Positions 18,129 through 28,212 are shown, counted from the first letter of the stretch. The stretch: DNA of 64,000 bases from an uncultured Prevotella sp. (GCA_934219025.1 CAKQDG010000002.1:11621-75620); one strand, 5' to 3'. Notes: generated by a model from the letters alone, not told the origin. Numbers and translations: made by a program.

Positions 18129-19568
18129 TTATTTCTTTACCGCTTCGTCAGCTACATTCTTTTTTGCAGCCACACGCTTAGTAGTAGTCTTTTTTGTTTC
18201 TGCTGTTTTAGCAACAGTTTTCTTCTTTGCGGCCGTCTTCTCGATATGGGCCTTCAGCTTTTCCTCATCCTCCTGAAGTTTAGCGACCTTAGCCTTCAGT
18301 CTAACAATTTCATTATCCTTCATTGCTATTTCATCACCCTGATTCTTTATTGTAGTGAGCAAAGAGTCAAGTTCGTCATTGTCAATCTCTTCAGGATAAA
18401 GCGAATTCACACGATTGATGAAATCTCCCAGGATATTCATGTAATTGGTAAAAGCATCAAACGGCGAACTGTAAATGCCGCGGTCAAGTCCCACGTTAGA
18501 CGGTTTTGTTGTCATAAAGCGGAAATTATTGCTTGCCTGCAGATAATCCCAATCCTGATTGATACGCGGATCATTAGCGATACGCACACGGTCAGCCACA
18601 CTGTAAAGCTTGTCGAAAGCCTCGCGCTGCATCGGGTTTCCGAGCCAGCAACTCACGTCACGCTCCTCGTCCACCCAAGAAAGAGTGTCAGGCACATACA
18701 AGTCGCCCACACTCTTCATCTTACCGCAGATTTCCGAAGGAGTAGAAAACGTGATACCCTTCTGCTTGGCACATCTTGGCAAAGCCTTGATAAATTCAAG
18801 AATATTAGAAGACAGAGGCTGAGATATTCCGAGAGCAAGCAGTTCCATAAAGATATTGATAACCTGTTCATTGTCGGGCAGAGAAGCAATCTTGTTGATA
18901 TAATTGTCGGCAAACAAAGGATATCCCGACCAGTCACTGTTGTTGAAACGCAAACTGATATCATCACTCAGTTCCACGTCACGGAGCAAGAGTTTCAGAT
19001 TTGGAGCCATACAGCAATTATACACATAATGAGGTGATTTCCATCCCAAAACGTGTTTTGCCCCCTCTGTAAGCATTCCCTTAAATCCCATCGACGCGGC
19101 GATATTTCCTATTTCATCACTGTAGATGAGCGAGGAGTTGCGCAACACTGTAGGTTTCTTGCCGAAATACTCTTCCATCTTCGCCATTTGTTTCTTCACG
19201 TCAGCCTCGAAACATTCCTCGTTGGCAAGCGACGACAAACCATGAGAATACGGTTCGGCAAGGAATTCCACACATCCCGTGTCATTAAGTTCCTGCAATT
19301 TTGCGAGCACCTGCGGAGCATGCATCTCCAGTTGCTCGATGCCAACTCCCGAGAGCGAGAAAGCCACTTTGAAATAATCTCCGTGCTCCTTTATCATCTC
19401 CAGAAACGCATTCAGTGCCGGCATATAAGAGCGTTCAGCGATATCCCCTATACTACGGTCATTTTCATAGTCGTCATAGTAATAGTGGTCTGTACCAATA
19501 TCGAAGAAACGGTATCTCTTCAAATGTATAATCTGGTGTATTTCAAAATACAAGCAAATTGTTTTCAT
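18129..19568 (-). CDS. Glycoside hydrolase family 57 (alpha-amylase-like) with basic coiled-coil tail
   Basis: This 479-residue protein begins with the GH57 pattern CLYFEIHQIIHLKRYRFF. TGCVEFLAEPYSHGLSSL near residue 102 corresponds to the motif carrying the catalytic Glu of the family. FNNSDWSGYPLFADNY near residue 227 is also conserved in the Bacteroidetes members. GH57 enzymes cleave or rearrange alpha-glucans. The last 80 residues are unusual: a coiled coil (EIAMKDNEIVRLKAKVAKL) followed by a Lys/Ala/Thr-rich histone H1-like tail. It is the third gene of a minus-strand operon with a glycosyltransferase and a debranching enzyme, so a role in glycogen handling is likely. No signal peptide is present, so it is cytosolic. 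Confidence 0.85.
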   Translation of the reverse strand: MKTICLYFEIHQIIHLKRYRFFDIGTDHYYYDDYENDRSIGDIAERSYMPALNAFLEMIKEHGDYFKVAFSLSGVGIEQLEMHAPQVLAKLQELNDTGCVEFLAEPYSHGLSSLANEECFEADVKKQMAKMEEYFGKKPTVLRNSSLIYSDEIGNIAASMGFKGMLTEGAKHVLGWKSPHYVYNCCMAPNLKLLLRDVELSDDISLRFNNSDWSGYPLFADNYINKIASLPDNEQVINIFMELLALGISQPLSSNILEFIKALPRCAKQKGITFSTPSEICGKMKSVGDLYVPDTLSWVDEERDVSCWLGNPMQREAFDKLYSVADRVRIANDPRINQDWDYLQASNNFRFMTTKPSNVGLDRGIYSSPFDAFTNYMNILGDFINRVNSLYPEEIDNDELDSLLTTIKNQGDEIAMKDNEIVRLKAKVAKLQEDEEKLKAHIEKTAAKKKTVAKTAETKKTTTKRVAAKKNVADEAVKK

Positions 19569-19613
19569 CTTACTTAGATTTTTTGTTAATTTTCTTTTTT
19601 AGCTCTGTAACAC

Positions 19614-20879
19614 TCACTTCGAGAGCACCTGTTCATACAGTCTACGAATTCTCGCTCCCACTTTTTCCCATGTAATCTGGTCCACCTCTTTTCTGCCCTC
19701 TTCCTGAAGATAATGGAAAAGGCTGTCGTTATGGCAGATGGAATATATTGCATCAGCAAGGGCATGAATGTCCCAGTAATCCACTTTTATGCAGTTGGTA
19801 AGGATTTCTCCACATCCGCTCTGCTTTGAAATGATAGTTGGCGTGCCGCATTGCATAGCCTCGAGCGGCGATATGCCGAACGGTTCGCTGACAGACGGCA
19901 TCACATACACATCCGAATCCTTCAAGCACTCATAAACCTGTTTGCCGCGCATGAAGCCCGGGAAATGAAATCTGTCGGCAATGCCTCTTTCAGCAGCAAG
20001 ATATATCATCTGGTCCATCATGTCTCCGCTGCCTGCCATACAGAAGCGCACGTTCCGTGTGCGGTGGAGCACCATATTGGCGGCTTCCACAAAATATTCA
20101 GGACCTTTCTGCATTGTGATACGTCCGAGAAACGTTACAATTTTCTCTTTATTTGTATGGTCGGGTCTTGGAATATCCTGCAGTTCCTGACGCAGAGGAT
20201 ACACGGCATTGTGCATTGCGAAACATTTGCGCGGATCCTGGTGATACTGGTTGATAACTGTCTGACGAGTAAGTTCCGACACACACATTATGCAGTCGGC
20301 ATTGTCCATTCCATCCTTTTCGATAGAATATACCGTAGGGTTCACCTTACCGCGGCTACGGTCAAAATCCGTGGCGTGTACATGAATGCACAGAGGTTTT
20401 CCGCTTACTCTCTTTGCATGAATACCGGCAGGGAAAGTGAGCCAGTCGTGCGCATGAATTATGTCAAAATCTTCCGTTCGTGCCACCACTCCGGCAATTA
20501 TAGAGTAGTTGTTTATCTCGTCATGCAGATTAGACGGATATCCACCGGCAAAATCCATGCAGCCCAAATCATTCACATGCATATAATTGAAGTCTGCATA
20601 CAGATGGTCGCGCAAGCGGTAATAATAATCCGGGTCCATCACATTGCCGATTCTGCTCTTCACATAGTCGTAATCCACATTACGCCATGCAATAGGCACA
20701 CAGTTCATTGCAACAATTCTTGCTGCGGTATGATCCTCGTCACCAAAAGGTTTTGGCAAGCATAACGTTATATCCACGTCACCCTGTGCATGCAGTCCCT
20801 GGGTAATTCCAAAATTTGCTGTTGCCAGTCCACCATATACATGAGGAGGATACTCCCAGCCAAACATTAAAACTTTCAT
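19614..20879 (-). CDS. GT4-type glycosyltransferase (glycogen synthase-like)
   Basis: The 421-residue protein starts MKVLMFGWEYPPHVYGGLATA, the nucleotide-sugar glucosyltransferase start in which the loop GGLA contacts the donor. The C-terminal half shows the GT-B fold pattern with FLGRITMQKGPEYFVEAA near residue 250 and the E-x7-E motif in SEPFGISPLEAMQCGTPTI near residue 335. Together with flanking debranching and GH57 genes it is most likely an alpha-glucan or glycogen synthase acting in the cytosol. A different GT4 substrate cannot be excluded from sequence alone. The next gene upstream ends 14 bases before its start, supporting an operon. Confidence 0.85.
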   Translation of the reverse strand: MKVLMFGWEYPPHVYGGLATANFGITQGLHAQGDVDITLCLPKPFGDEDHTAARIVAMNCVPIAWRNVDYDYVKSRIGNVMDPDYYYRLRDHLYADFNYMHVNDLGCMDFAGGYPSNLHDEINNYSIIAGVVARTEDFDIIHAHDWLTFPAGIHAKRVSGKPLCIHVHATDFDRSRGKVNPTVYSIEKDGMDNADCIMCVSELTRQTVINQYHQDPRKCFAMHNAVYPLRQELQDIPRPDHTNKEKIVTFLGRITMQKGPEYFVEAANMVLHRTRNVRFCMAGSGDMMDQMIYLAAERGIADRFHFPGFMRGKQVYECLKDSDVYVMPSVSEPFGISPLEAMQCGTPTIISKQSGCGEILTNCIKVDYWDIHALADAIYSICHNDSLFHYLQEEGRKEVDQITWEKVGARIRRLYEQVLSK

Positions 20880-20893
20880 ACTGTTTTCCCTCC

Positions 20894-22843
20894 TTAAATT
20901 AAATATGTATATTTTTCAACAAGACTTAAAGTCCTTAGCGTTTCTCCCACGTTCATAGCAAATGATATTGCTCCGCGAGCCTTAAACGGCGGATTTCCGT
21001 CAAACATCTCGGGCAGTGTACCCAGACAGTTTGTCTGCATCTCGTCCTCATACCCCACCATTTGTCTTTCAATGAAGCTCAGTCGTGTTCTGCGGTATAT
21101 CTTCAGGCAAGCCTCCATATAGAAACTTCCGAGCCAAGGCCAAGCTGTTCCCTGATGGTAAGCCAAGTCGCGCTGCATCTGCGAGCCTGCGCATATCGGG
21201 TTGTACCCGCCGCTCTTTGGCGACAGCGAGCGCAGTCCCTTCGGCGTGAGCAACTCTCGCGTACAGATGTCAAGAACCCCTTTGCGCTGCTCTTGTGAAA
21301 GTGGCGAATAATCCAGGGCCACAGCGAAAATCATGTTTGGTCTAACGCTCCAGTCCATCATGTTACCATCCACATAATCAAACAGATAGCCATAATCATT
21401 AAGGAAAGTGTTCACGAATGACTTTTTGCACGCATCGGCCATTTTTTCCAGTTCATCAGCCTTCTGCTGATTGCCGTTCAGCGTCTGCAGTTTTGCGGCA
21501 TATTCAATGGCATTATACCACAGTGCATTCACCTCTACTATATATCCGCTGCGCGGAACAACGGGTTTGCCGTTTACCGTAGAGTTCATCCACGTCATCA
21601 CCTTGCCCTTGCCGTCAACATAGAGCAACTTATTATCGTCCAAACGCAGATACGGATGCTTTCCATCCATGATATAGTTCAAGGTATCAAACACGAACTT
21701 GCCGTATTTCTTCAGGCATTTCTCATCGCCAACCACCTTGTTATACTGCTGTATTGCCCATATTGCCCACAACGGAACATCCGGTTGGTCAATCTCTGCA
21801 ATGTCCACGGTAACGGGCTTGCCTTTCATAAATTCCCGGTATCCCTTTTCGGCTGTTGCCATCACCTTGTCAAAATAATCCTGCTCGTCGATAGAAAGCG
21901 TCAGTCCCGGAAGCGAAACGAACGTGTCTCTTGCGCGGCTCTTGAACCATGGGTAACCTGAAAGCAGATATGTTTCCGAACCGTTTTTTGTGTTATGAAA
22001 CTGATGTGCGGCATTTACAAGGCAATGATAGAAATTGTCGCGAGGTTTTCGGTTTTTCACTTCTTTATCAAACAAAGCCGACAACCCGTCGGTCTTTATT
22101 TCCGACGTTGAAGCAGAGAACACTATGCTTTCTCCTTTTTGGATATCCATTTCAAAATATCCCGGCACATACAAATCTTCGTTTGAGTCGTATCCTCTCT
22201 CCTGCTCTTTCGGATATTCCAGTCCGCGATACCAGTCGGGATGGAAAACAAATTCGTTTTCCTTGCTAAACTGCATATACAGATACGGATACCCCTGATA
22301 CATCTTTGTGCGTATTCCGTTGTCCACCATCTCGAAATCACGGCTTGCCGTTGCATTCTCGTGTGTAAACTGTCTCACGCTTCTGAATGCCATAAACGGC
22401 CGGAAGCGCAATGTTGTGGCACTGTGTGCATCCACAAGGGTATAGCGCAACAGGATTCTGTCTTCGTAATGCTGGAAAACCACTTCTTTTTTCAGTATCA
22501 CTCCCCCCACGCGGTATATGGTTGTCGGCACGCTGTCGCAGTTGAATTCGCGGATATACTTGTGTCCGTTTGGACTGTAGTTGTTTCCGCCGTACTTGTG
22601 AAGTCCGAGATTAAACTCGGCCCCATGCTGCACCACGGTAACGTCCAGCGAGGAGAGCAACACATGATTGTCTGTGTCCAATTCCGGAACCGGAACCACA
22701 AGCAGTCCGTGATACTTGCGCGTATTGCAGTCTACAATAGTTGAACATGCGTACGCTCCAGAGCGGTTCGTACGCAGCAATTCTCTTGAGAGCGATTCCT
22801 CCAGATTGGTCATTAGACTTCTTTCAAATCTAAGATAGCTCAT
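20894..22843 (-). CDS. Glycogen debranching enzyme (amylo-alpha-1,6-glucosidase)
   Basis: A 649-residue protein with the two-part layout of bacterial debranching enzymes: an N-terminal beta-sandwich domain (residues 1-270, beginning ELLRTNRSGAYACSTI and NTRKYHGLLVVP) and a C-terminal alpha-barrel (residues 285-645) entered by SGYPWFKSRARDTFVSLPGLTL. The latter contains NALWYNAIEYA and YHQGTAWPWLGSFYMEA, typical of the amylo-1,6-glucosidase family. It should hydrolyse alpha-1,6 branch points of glycogen in the cytosol. It is the first gene of a three-gene operon with a GT4 enzyme and GH57, and a consensus promoter lies about 85 bases upstream. Confidence 0.9.
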   Translation of the reverse strand: MSYLRFERSLMTNLEESLSRELLRTNRSGAYACSTIVDCNTRKYHGLLVVPVPELDTDNHVLLSSLDVTVVQHGAEFNLGLHKYGGNNYSPNGHKYIREFNCDSVPTTIYRVGGVILKKEVVFQHYEDRILLRYTLVDAHSATTLRFRPFMAFRSVRQFTHENATASRDFEMVDNGIRTKMYQGYPYLYMQFSKENEFVFHPDWYRGLEYPKEQERGYDSNEDLYVPGYFEMDIQKGESIVFSASTSEIKTDGLSALFDKEVKNRKPRDNFYHCLVNAAHQFHNTKNGSETYLLSGYPWFKSRARDTFVSLPGLTLSIDEQDYFDKVMATAEKGYREFMKGKPVTVDIAEIDQPDVPLWAIWAIQQYNKVVGDEKCLKKYGKFVFDTLNYIMDGKHPYLRLDDNKLLYVDGKGKVMTWMNSTVNGKPVVPRSGYIVEVNALWYNAIEYAAKLQTLNGNQQKADELEKMADACKKSFVNTFLNDYGYLFDYVDGNMMDWSVRPNMIFAVALDYSPLSQEQRKGVLDICTRELLTPKGLRSLSPKSGGYNPICAGSQMQRDLAYHQGTAWPWLGSFYMEACLKIYRRTRLSFIERQMVGYEDEMQTNCLGTLPEMFDGNPPFKARGAISFAMNVGETLRTLSLVEKYTYLI

Positions 22844-22925
22844 AATATTCTATTAAGGTGTTAATATTTCATATTATAATAGCCGCAACAACTGTGTGTT
22901 TTCGCTTGACAATCGTTTGGCAGTT

Positions 22926-22956
22926 CAAAAATAACAAAAATTTGTCAGCAGACAAA
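22926..22956 (-). promoter_or_regulatory. Consensus promoter of the glycogen operon
   Basis: On the minus strand, TTTG (22953-22956) and TATTTTTG (22926-22933) are separated by 19 bases, a full match to the Bacteroidetes promoter. It reads toward the debranching enzyme gene starting at 22843. Confidence 0.8.
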
Positions 22957-23048
22957 ACTTCTCGATGTTTTTTTTGCCTAAACATGCAATATTCATGTTT
23001 TACAACATAAAAATCAAGTTCCTGAGATGTTTTTAAAAATAAAATTCG

Positions 23049-23056
23049 TAAATTTG
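23049..23056 (+). promoter_or_regulatory. -7 element ahead of the Crp/Fnr gene
   Basis: TAAATTTG at 23049-23056 matches the -7 element; the -33 position reads only partly like TTTG. The 269-base region 22844-23112 thus holds divergent promoters for the glycogen operon and this regulator, and nothing else visible. Confidence 0.45.
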
Positions 23057-23112
23057 CAGACAGATAACAAGGAATAAACTACATCAACCCAAAAAGATTG
23101 TAACAACACAGA

Positions 23113-23817
23113 ATGACAAGGGATAAAGAATTTACCAATACTGAAGTTGAAGAAATTTTGTTTGATATCTGGAATCCACTTACTGACGAGCAGAAGAAAG
23201 AGATTTCAGATAGTTTGGTTATTGAAACATTCGACAAGAATCAATATATCTACAAGGAAAACGAAATTCCCACCTGCATAAAATTTCTGATTAGCGGAAA
23301 AGTAAAGATTTGCAGAGCGGGAATAAACGGCAGAAACCAGATTCTGCGCACCATCCGCTCTCACGAGGTGTTCAGCTTCAGGGCGTATTTCGCCAACGAC
23401 GACTACCTCACGTCTGCCATAGCTTTCGAACATTGCATCATAGCGTCCATCCCAATGCAACTTGTGGTCAAGCTGATGCACGAGAACAACCACGTGTGCA
23501 TGCAACTCATCAAGCAGCTTGCCGTGGAACTTGGAAAATCCGACTGCCGCACTATCAACCTCACACAGAAGCACATCCGCGGACGTCTTGCCGAATCGCT
23601 GCTTATCTTGAAGGATCGCTACGGACTGGAGGAAGACGGCTACACGCTGAGCATTTACCTGAGTCGCGAGGAACTTGCCAACATGTCTAACATGACCACG
23701 AGCAATGCCATCCGCACGCTTTCGGCTTTTGCCGCGGAAAAGATTATAGCCATCGACGGGCGCAAGATTAAGATTATAAATGCTGAAGATTTAAAACATA
23801 TATCTGAAAACGAATAG
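23113..23817 (+). CDS. Crp/Fnr-family transcriptional regulator
   Basis: The 234-residue protein has an N-terminal cyclic-nucleotide-binding-type beta-roll (residues 20-135: NQYIYKENEIPTCIKFLISGKVKI) and a C-terminal winged helix-turn-helix (residues 150-225: HIRGRLAESLLILKDRYG, LSREELANMSNMTTSNAIRTLSAF). No cluster of Cys residues for an iron-sulfur centre is seen, and the effector cannot be named. It is divergent from the glycogen operon, sharing a 269-base intergenic region, so it could regulate that operon; this is inference from position. The stop codon is embedded in the terminator stem. Confidence 0.88.
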   Translation: MTRDKEFTNTEVEEILFDIWNPLTDEQKKEISDSLVIETFDKNQYIYKENEIPTCIKFLISGKVKICRAGINGRNQILRTIRSHEVFSFRAYFANDDYLTSAIAFEHCIIASIPMQLVVKLMHENNHVCMQLIKQLAVELGKSDCRTINLTQKHIRGRLAESLLILKDRYGLEEDGYTLSIYLSREELANMSNMTTSNAIRTLSAFAAEKIIAIDGRKIKIINAEDLKHISENE

Positions 23818-23849
23818 GGCGGAGTTTTTACTTCCGCCCTATTTTTTTT
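23813..23849 (+). terminator. Terminator of the Crp/Fnr gene, overlapping its stop codon
   Basis: AGGGCGGA at 23816-23823 pairs with TCCGCCCT at 23833-23840, extended by three A-T pairs outward and followed by eight T's. The TAG stop at 23815-23817 is part of the left arm. Confidence 0.9.
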
Positions 23850-23878
23850 ACTATACAGAAAGGATATAGCTTTTCCGG

Positions 23879-24814
23879 CTACTCCGGAATCATAAAGTTT
23901 ATCACTTCCTGTTCCACTTCTATCTGGAATTTGCCCACCGGAGATTTCATCAGTCTGCCGTCTACCGACACGAGCGCACGCGATGTTTCCATCACTTCCA
24001 CCTTTCTTGTGCGATACGGATGCACACTCTTGTGGTTCAAGAACTTACCCGTCAGAAGCAGATAGAATCCTTCGAGCAGTTGTGTTATCTCCGGATGATA
24101 CACCACCGACACATCGAGCAGTCCGTTATACGGCACGGCATTCGGTGTCTGCCCGTATCCCTCGGCGTTGCCGATACAAACGGTCATGATTTTCCGTTTC
24201 AACGTCTCGTCGTTTATTTTCAAGTGCATCTTGTATTCCAGACGCTGAAATATCATTAGTATCATCGAGAAGATAAACGACAGCGTGCGCGAACCGAAGA
24301 GTCTGCGTGTCTGGTGTCTCAGGTTCATGATTGCCGAGAGCAAACCGATGTTCACGCAGTTCAGAAAATACCGGTGGCACTTCTCGCCTGCCTTGTTGGT
24401 ATACCTCACGCAGCCCAGGTCTATCTTTCTTATCCTTCGCTCCTTCAGCCACTTCACGGTTTGTTCCACTTCGCCTTCCTTAAATCCCCAGTATCTCGAA
24501 AAGTCGTTCATCATGCCGTTGGGTATCACGCCGAGCGCAATGGAGTTTCTTGTTTCAGCATCTGCCTCCATCAGGCAGTTCACGGCATCGTTCAATGCAG
24601 AGTCTCCGCCCACCACAACAATCGTCTTGTAGCCGTTGGCAATCATCATATTCATCAGCCTCACCACGCTACTGCTTTTCTCGCTCTGAACAAAATCGTA
24701 GTCTATCCCGTTTTCTTTCAGGCATTTCTCTATTTTCTCCCATCTTCTTGACGGACTGCAAAGTATATTTTTTCTTGGGCAATAGAGAATGCCCCATCGT
24801 GTTTGCTCCTTCAT
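23879..24814 (-). CDS. Diacylglycerol kinase-family lipid kinase
   Basis: The 311-residue protein shows the catalytic-domain layout of the DagK/YegS lipid kinase family. The nucleotide-binding loop normally G-G-D-G-T reads VVVGGDSALNDAVN near residue 68, and the second motif VIPNGMMNDFSRYWG near residue 98 replaces the usual P-x-G-T-x-N-D. VSVDGRLMKSP near residue 285 is the conserved D-G-E region. The substitutions at Gly/Thr in both loops are notable, but the Asp residues remain. It is probably cytosolic, acting on a membrane lipid. It starts 4 bases after miaA on the same strand, so the two share a promoter. Confidence 0.82.
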   Translation of the reverse strand: MKEQTRWGILYCPRKNILCSPSRRWEKIEKCLKENGIDYDFVQSEKSSSVVRLMNMMIANGYKTIVVVGGDSALNDAVNCLMEADAETRNSIALGVIPNGMMNDFSRYWGFKEGEVEQTVKWLKERRIRKIDLGCVRYTNKAGEKCHRYFLNCVNIGLLSAIMNLRHQTRRLFGSRTLSFIFSMILMIFQRLEYKMHLKINDETLKRKIMTVCIGNAEGYGQTPNAVPYNGLLDVSVVYHPEITQLLEGFYLLLTGKFLNHKSVHPYRTRKVEVMETSRALVSVDGRLMKSPVGKFQIEVEQEVINFMIPE

Positions 24815-24818
24815 TATA

Positions 24819-25766
24819 TTATAGTATTTTTTTGAATTTCGCTACTATATTAATTATATCATCCAATTTCTCATCCATAGACTCTTCCGCATCTATCCAG
24901 TGAATTTTGAAGCCGCGTCGCTCCATACCTCTGAACCATGTCATTTGGCGTTTGGCAAACTGGTGTATTGCTGTTTCGAGCTGGGCCACCATCTCCCTGT
25001 ATGTCAGTTTTCCTATTATATATTCAGTAAGAAACTTATACTCAAGTCCGTAATAGATAAGGTCTTCCGGCTTTATCCCCGAATCGAGCAAGCTCCTCAC
25101 TTCGTCCACCATCCCTTCATCCAGCCGTTGCTTCAGCCTCCGGGTTATCCTCTGGCGTCTCAGCTCCCGGTCTATCGCTATTCCTATTATTATGTTGTCA
25201 ATCTTCGGAAATTGTCTTTCTTCCACGGGCATCTCGCGGTATGCCGTTTCTATCTCGATTGCTCTTATAGCCCGTTTTGCAGTATCCACGTCCGTGGTGT
25301 TGTGCATATTCGAGTTGTTTTCCTTTTTCAGTTTTTCAAGTATGCCGGTAAGCTCTTCGAGCGATTTCCCTTCAAGTTTCTCTCTCAACTCCTTGTTTTC
25401 TACCACGGGTATCAGTCTGTAGCCTTTCAACACGGATTCTATATACAGTCCTGTTCCGCCACAGAGTATCACGTTTCTCCCTCTGCTGCTCACGTCGTTG
25501 TATGCCTCCAGAAAATCTTTCTGATATTCAAACAGGTTGTATTTCGTGCCCGGCTCCACGATATCTATGAGATGATACGGAATTTTTACGCCACAGATGG
25601 TATAGTCTTCAATATCTTTCCCCGTGCCTATATCCATGCGTCTGTACACCTGCCGTGAGTCGGCGCTTATTATCTCTGCGTTTATTTGCAGCGCAAGATT
25701 TGCGGCAACTTCTGTCTTGCCGCTTGCCGTAGGTCCGAGAATTGTTATCATCGGCACAATGTCCAT
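24819..25766 (-). CDS. miaA: tRNA dimethylallyltransferase MiaA
   Basis: The 315-residue protein transfers a dimethylallyl group to A37 of tRNAs reading UNN codons. It contains the P-loop ILGPTASGKTEVA near residue 9, then SADSRQVYRRMDIGTGK, VPYHLIDIVEPG-type sequence (IPYHLIDIVEPGTKYN), and GGTGLYIESVLKG, all family marks. The C-terminal half has QFAKRQMTWFRGM, matching the usual R-Q-x-T-W-F motif. The length is typical. A consensus promoter lies upstream inside the gap terminator, and a lipid kinase gene follows after 4 bases. Confidence 0.95.
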   Translation of the reverse strand: MDIVPMITILGPTASGKTEVAANLALQINAEIISADSRQVYRRMDIGTGKDIEDYTICGVKIPYHLIDIVEPGTKYNLFEYQKDFLEAYNDVSSRGRNVILCGGTGLYIESVLKGYRLIPVVENKELREKLEGKSLEELTGILEKLKKENNSNMHNTTDVDTAKRAIRAIEIETAYREMPVEERQFPKIDNIIIGIAIDRELRRQRITRRLKQRLDEGMVDEVRSLLDSGIKPEDLIYYGLEYKFLTEYIIGKLTYREMVAQLETAIHQFAKRQMTWFRGMERRGFKIHWIDAEESMDEKLDDIINIVAKFKKIL

Positions 25767-25811
25767 ATAGTTTTTCGTTTATTAGAATTAATAAAATTTT
25801 CTTTCCGTCGG

Positions 25812-25842
25812 CAAAAGTAGAAAAAAAAGACCGCACGGCAAA
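25812..25842 (-). promoter_or_regulatory. Promoter of miaA and the lipid kinase gene
   Basis: On the minus strand TTTG (25839-25842) and TACTTTTG (25812-25819) are spaced by 19 bases. The -33 element sits in the loop of the gap terminator hairpin, so terminator and promoter overlap physically. Confidence 0.78.
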
Positions 25843-25859
25843 GCCGAACGGTCTTTTTT
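25821..25859 (-). terminator. Terminator of gap
   Basis: AAAAAGACCG (25824-25833) pairs with CGGTCTTTTT (25849-25858), with an inner CGGC-AAA-GCCG hairpin; A- and T-runs lie on both sides so it can act in either direction. It lies 27 bases beyond the gap stop. Confidence 0.9.
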
Positions 25860-25885
25860 ATATCAAATGTCAATCAATTTCTTGA

Positions 25886-26974
<1,089 letters not shown>

Positions 26975-27056
26975 CTAAACCTATTTATATTATATCCGCC
27001 TTGCGGCTCCCGAAAGTTTTTAATGCTCTTTTCTGCATTTCTTGTCCTTTCGGGCG

Positions 27057-27090
27057 CAAAGTTACAAAAAAATCTCTACATTTGCACAAA
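27057..27090 (-). promoter_or_regulatory. Candidate gap promoter
   Basis: On the minus strand TTTG (27087-27090) and TAACTTTG (27057-27064) are 22 bases apart, slightly longer than usual. It would give gap a 5' leader of about 135 bases. Confidence 0.45.
27077..27084 (+). promoter_or_regulatory. -7 element ahead of mscL
   Basis: TACATTTG at 27077-27084 matches the -7 element, about 40 bases before the mscL ATG. It lies between the two halves of the candidate gap promoter on the other strand, so the two promoters overlap. The -33 half is weak. Confidence 0.5.
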
Positions 27091-27123
27091 CATTTTCTAT
27101 TAAATAATTTAAAAATTACACTT

Positions 27124-27549
27124 ATGGGAAAATTCATAAACGAATTCAAGGAGTTTGCCGTAAAAGGAAATGCGGTGGATATGGCTGTCGGCGTCATCAT
27201 CGGCGGTGCTTTTGGCAAGATTGTTTCGTCTATCGTCGACGACATCATCATGCCGCCTATCGGCTGGCTCATCGGCGGTGTGAAGTTCACCGACCTCAAG
27301 TTCACCTTGCCGCAAATCGACCTCGGTGTGGAGAAGCTCGCCCCCGTTACAATAAACTATGGCAACTTCATCCAGACTTGTTTCGACTTCATCATCATCG
27401 CCTTCTGTGTATTTCTCCTCGTAAAGGGCATCAACCGCCTTGCACGCAAAAAAGACGTGCCTGCAAAGGAGGAGCCCAAGGCTCCGGAACCGACAAACGA
27501 GGAGAAGCTCCTTGCCGAAATCCGCGACCTGCTCAAAAACAAGGAATAG
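27124..27549 (+). CDS. mscL: Large-conductance mechanosensitive channel
   Basis: The true start is the ATG at 27124, giving 141 residues; an in-frame extension to 26965 crosses the promoter region. The N-terminal amphipathic helix [19 protein letters not shown], first membrane helix [26 protein letters not shown] and second membrane helix [22 protein letters not shown] are those of MscL, a homopentameric inner-membrane channel that opens under osmotic down-shock. The cytoplasmic tail is rich in Lys and Glu and ends with the usual helix ([15 protein letters not shown]). A very strong terminator follows. Confidence 0.96.
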   Translation: MGKFINEFKEFAVKGNAVDMAVGVIIGGAFGKIVSSIVDDIIMPPIGWLIGGVKFTDLKFTLPQIDLGVEKLAPVTINYGNFIQTCFDFIIIAFCVFLLVKGINRLARKKDVPAKEEPKAPEPTNEEKLLAEIRDLLKNKE

Positions 27550-27603
27550 CGTGTGTCTGCGCCACAATCTCTGTTCGTCAGCGTTTCTATGCTGACGCAT
27601 AAG

Positions 27604-27641
27604 AAAAAGAAAAGGCAACCGCATGGTTGCCTTTTCTTTTT
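27604..27641. terminator. 17-bp bidirectional terminator between mscL and frr
   Basis: 27604-27620 and 27625-27641 are perfect complements over 17 bases around a GCAT loop, with A- and T-rich ends on both sides. It can terminate both convergent genes. Confidence 0.93.
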
Positions 27642-27651
27642 ACTTTTATTT

Positions 27652-28212
27652 TTACACCGTCATGATTTCCTTGTTCTTTGCAGCAAGCAAATCATCCACC
27701 TTCTTGATGTATTTGTCGTGAATCTTCTGCAGTTCGTTCTCGGCGTCCTTCTCGTTGTCCTCAGAGAGTCCGTCTTTTATAGCCTTCTTCAGTTTGTCCT
27801 TGATGTCGGCACGCACGTTTCTCACCTGCACCTTCACCTTCTCGCCTATCTTGTTACACTGCTTTGCCAGTTCCTTGCGGCGTTCCTCTGTAGGCTGCGG
27901 GATACCCAGGCGGATAATCTCGCCGTTGTTCTCCGGTGTGATGCCCACCTCTGAGTCCATGATAGCCTTTTCTATCTCGCGTATCATCTTCTTGTCCCAA
28001 GGCTTGATGGCTATGGTGCGTGCATCGGGCACGGAAACGCTTGCCACCTGGTTGAGCGGCACTTTTGAACCATACGAGTCCACTCTCACGCAGTCCAGGA
28101 TTGCAACATTGGCACGTCCGGCACGTATTCTGTTCAACTCTTCCTCAAGATAGAGTGTTGCCATCTCCATCTTCTCCTCGCTGTCTTTCAGCGTCTGCTT
28201 TACGTCTATCAT
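27652..28212 (-). CDS. frr: Ribosome recycling factor
   Basis: With the ATG at 28212 (MIDVKQTLKDSEEKMEMATLYL) the protein has 186 residues, the normal length of RRF; the in-frame extension to 28254 adds a non-conserved Lys/Asn-rich leader. Family marks are LNRIRAGRANVAILDCVRVDSYG near residue 24, the VPLNQVASVSVPDARTI region, and the C-terminal helix with KAIKDGLSEDNEKDAENELQKI. RRF splits post-termination ribosomes together with EF-G. The gene is transcribed alone from a promoter about 50 bases upstream. Confidence 0.96.
   Translation of the reverse strand: MIDVKQTLKDSEEKMEMATLYLEEELNRIRAGRANVAILDCVRVDSYGSKVPLNQVASVSVPDARTIAIKPWDKKMIREIEKAIMDSEVGITPENNGEIIRLGIPQPTEERRKELAKQCNKIGEKVKVQVRNVRADIKDKLKKAIKDGLSEDNEKDAENELQKIHDKYIKKVDDLLAAKNKEIMTV

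Noticed and set aside
18246-19037. 263-codon open frame antisense to the GH57 gene
   Set aside because: It is a shadow of a clearly coding gene; its composition shows no protein family.
19851-20765. 304-codon open frame antisense to the glycosyltransferase gene
   Set aside because: It is a shadow rich in His, Ile and Cys with no family resemblance.
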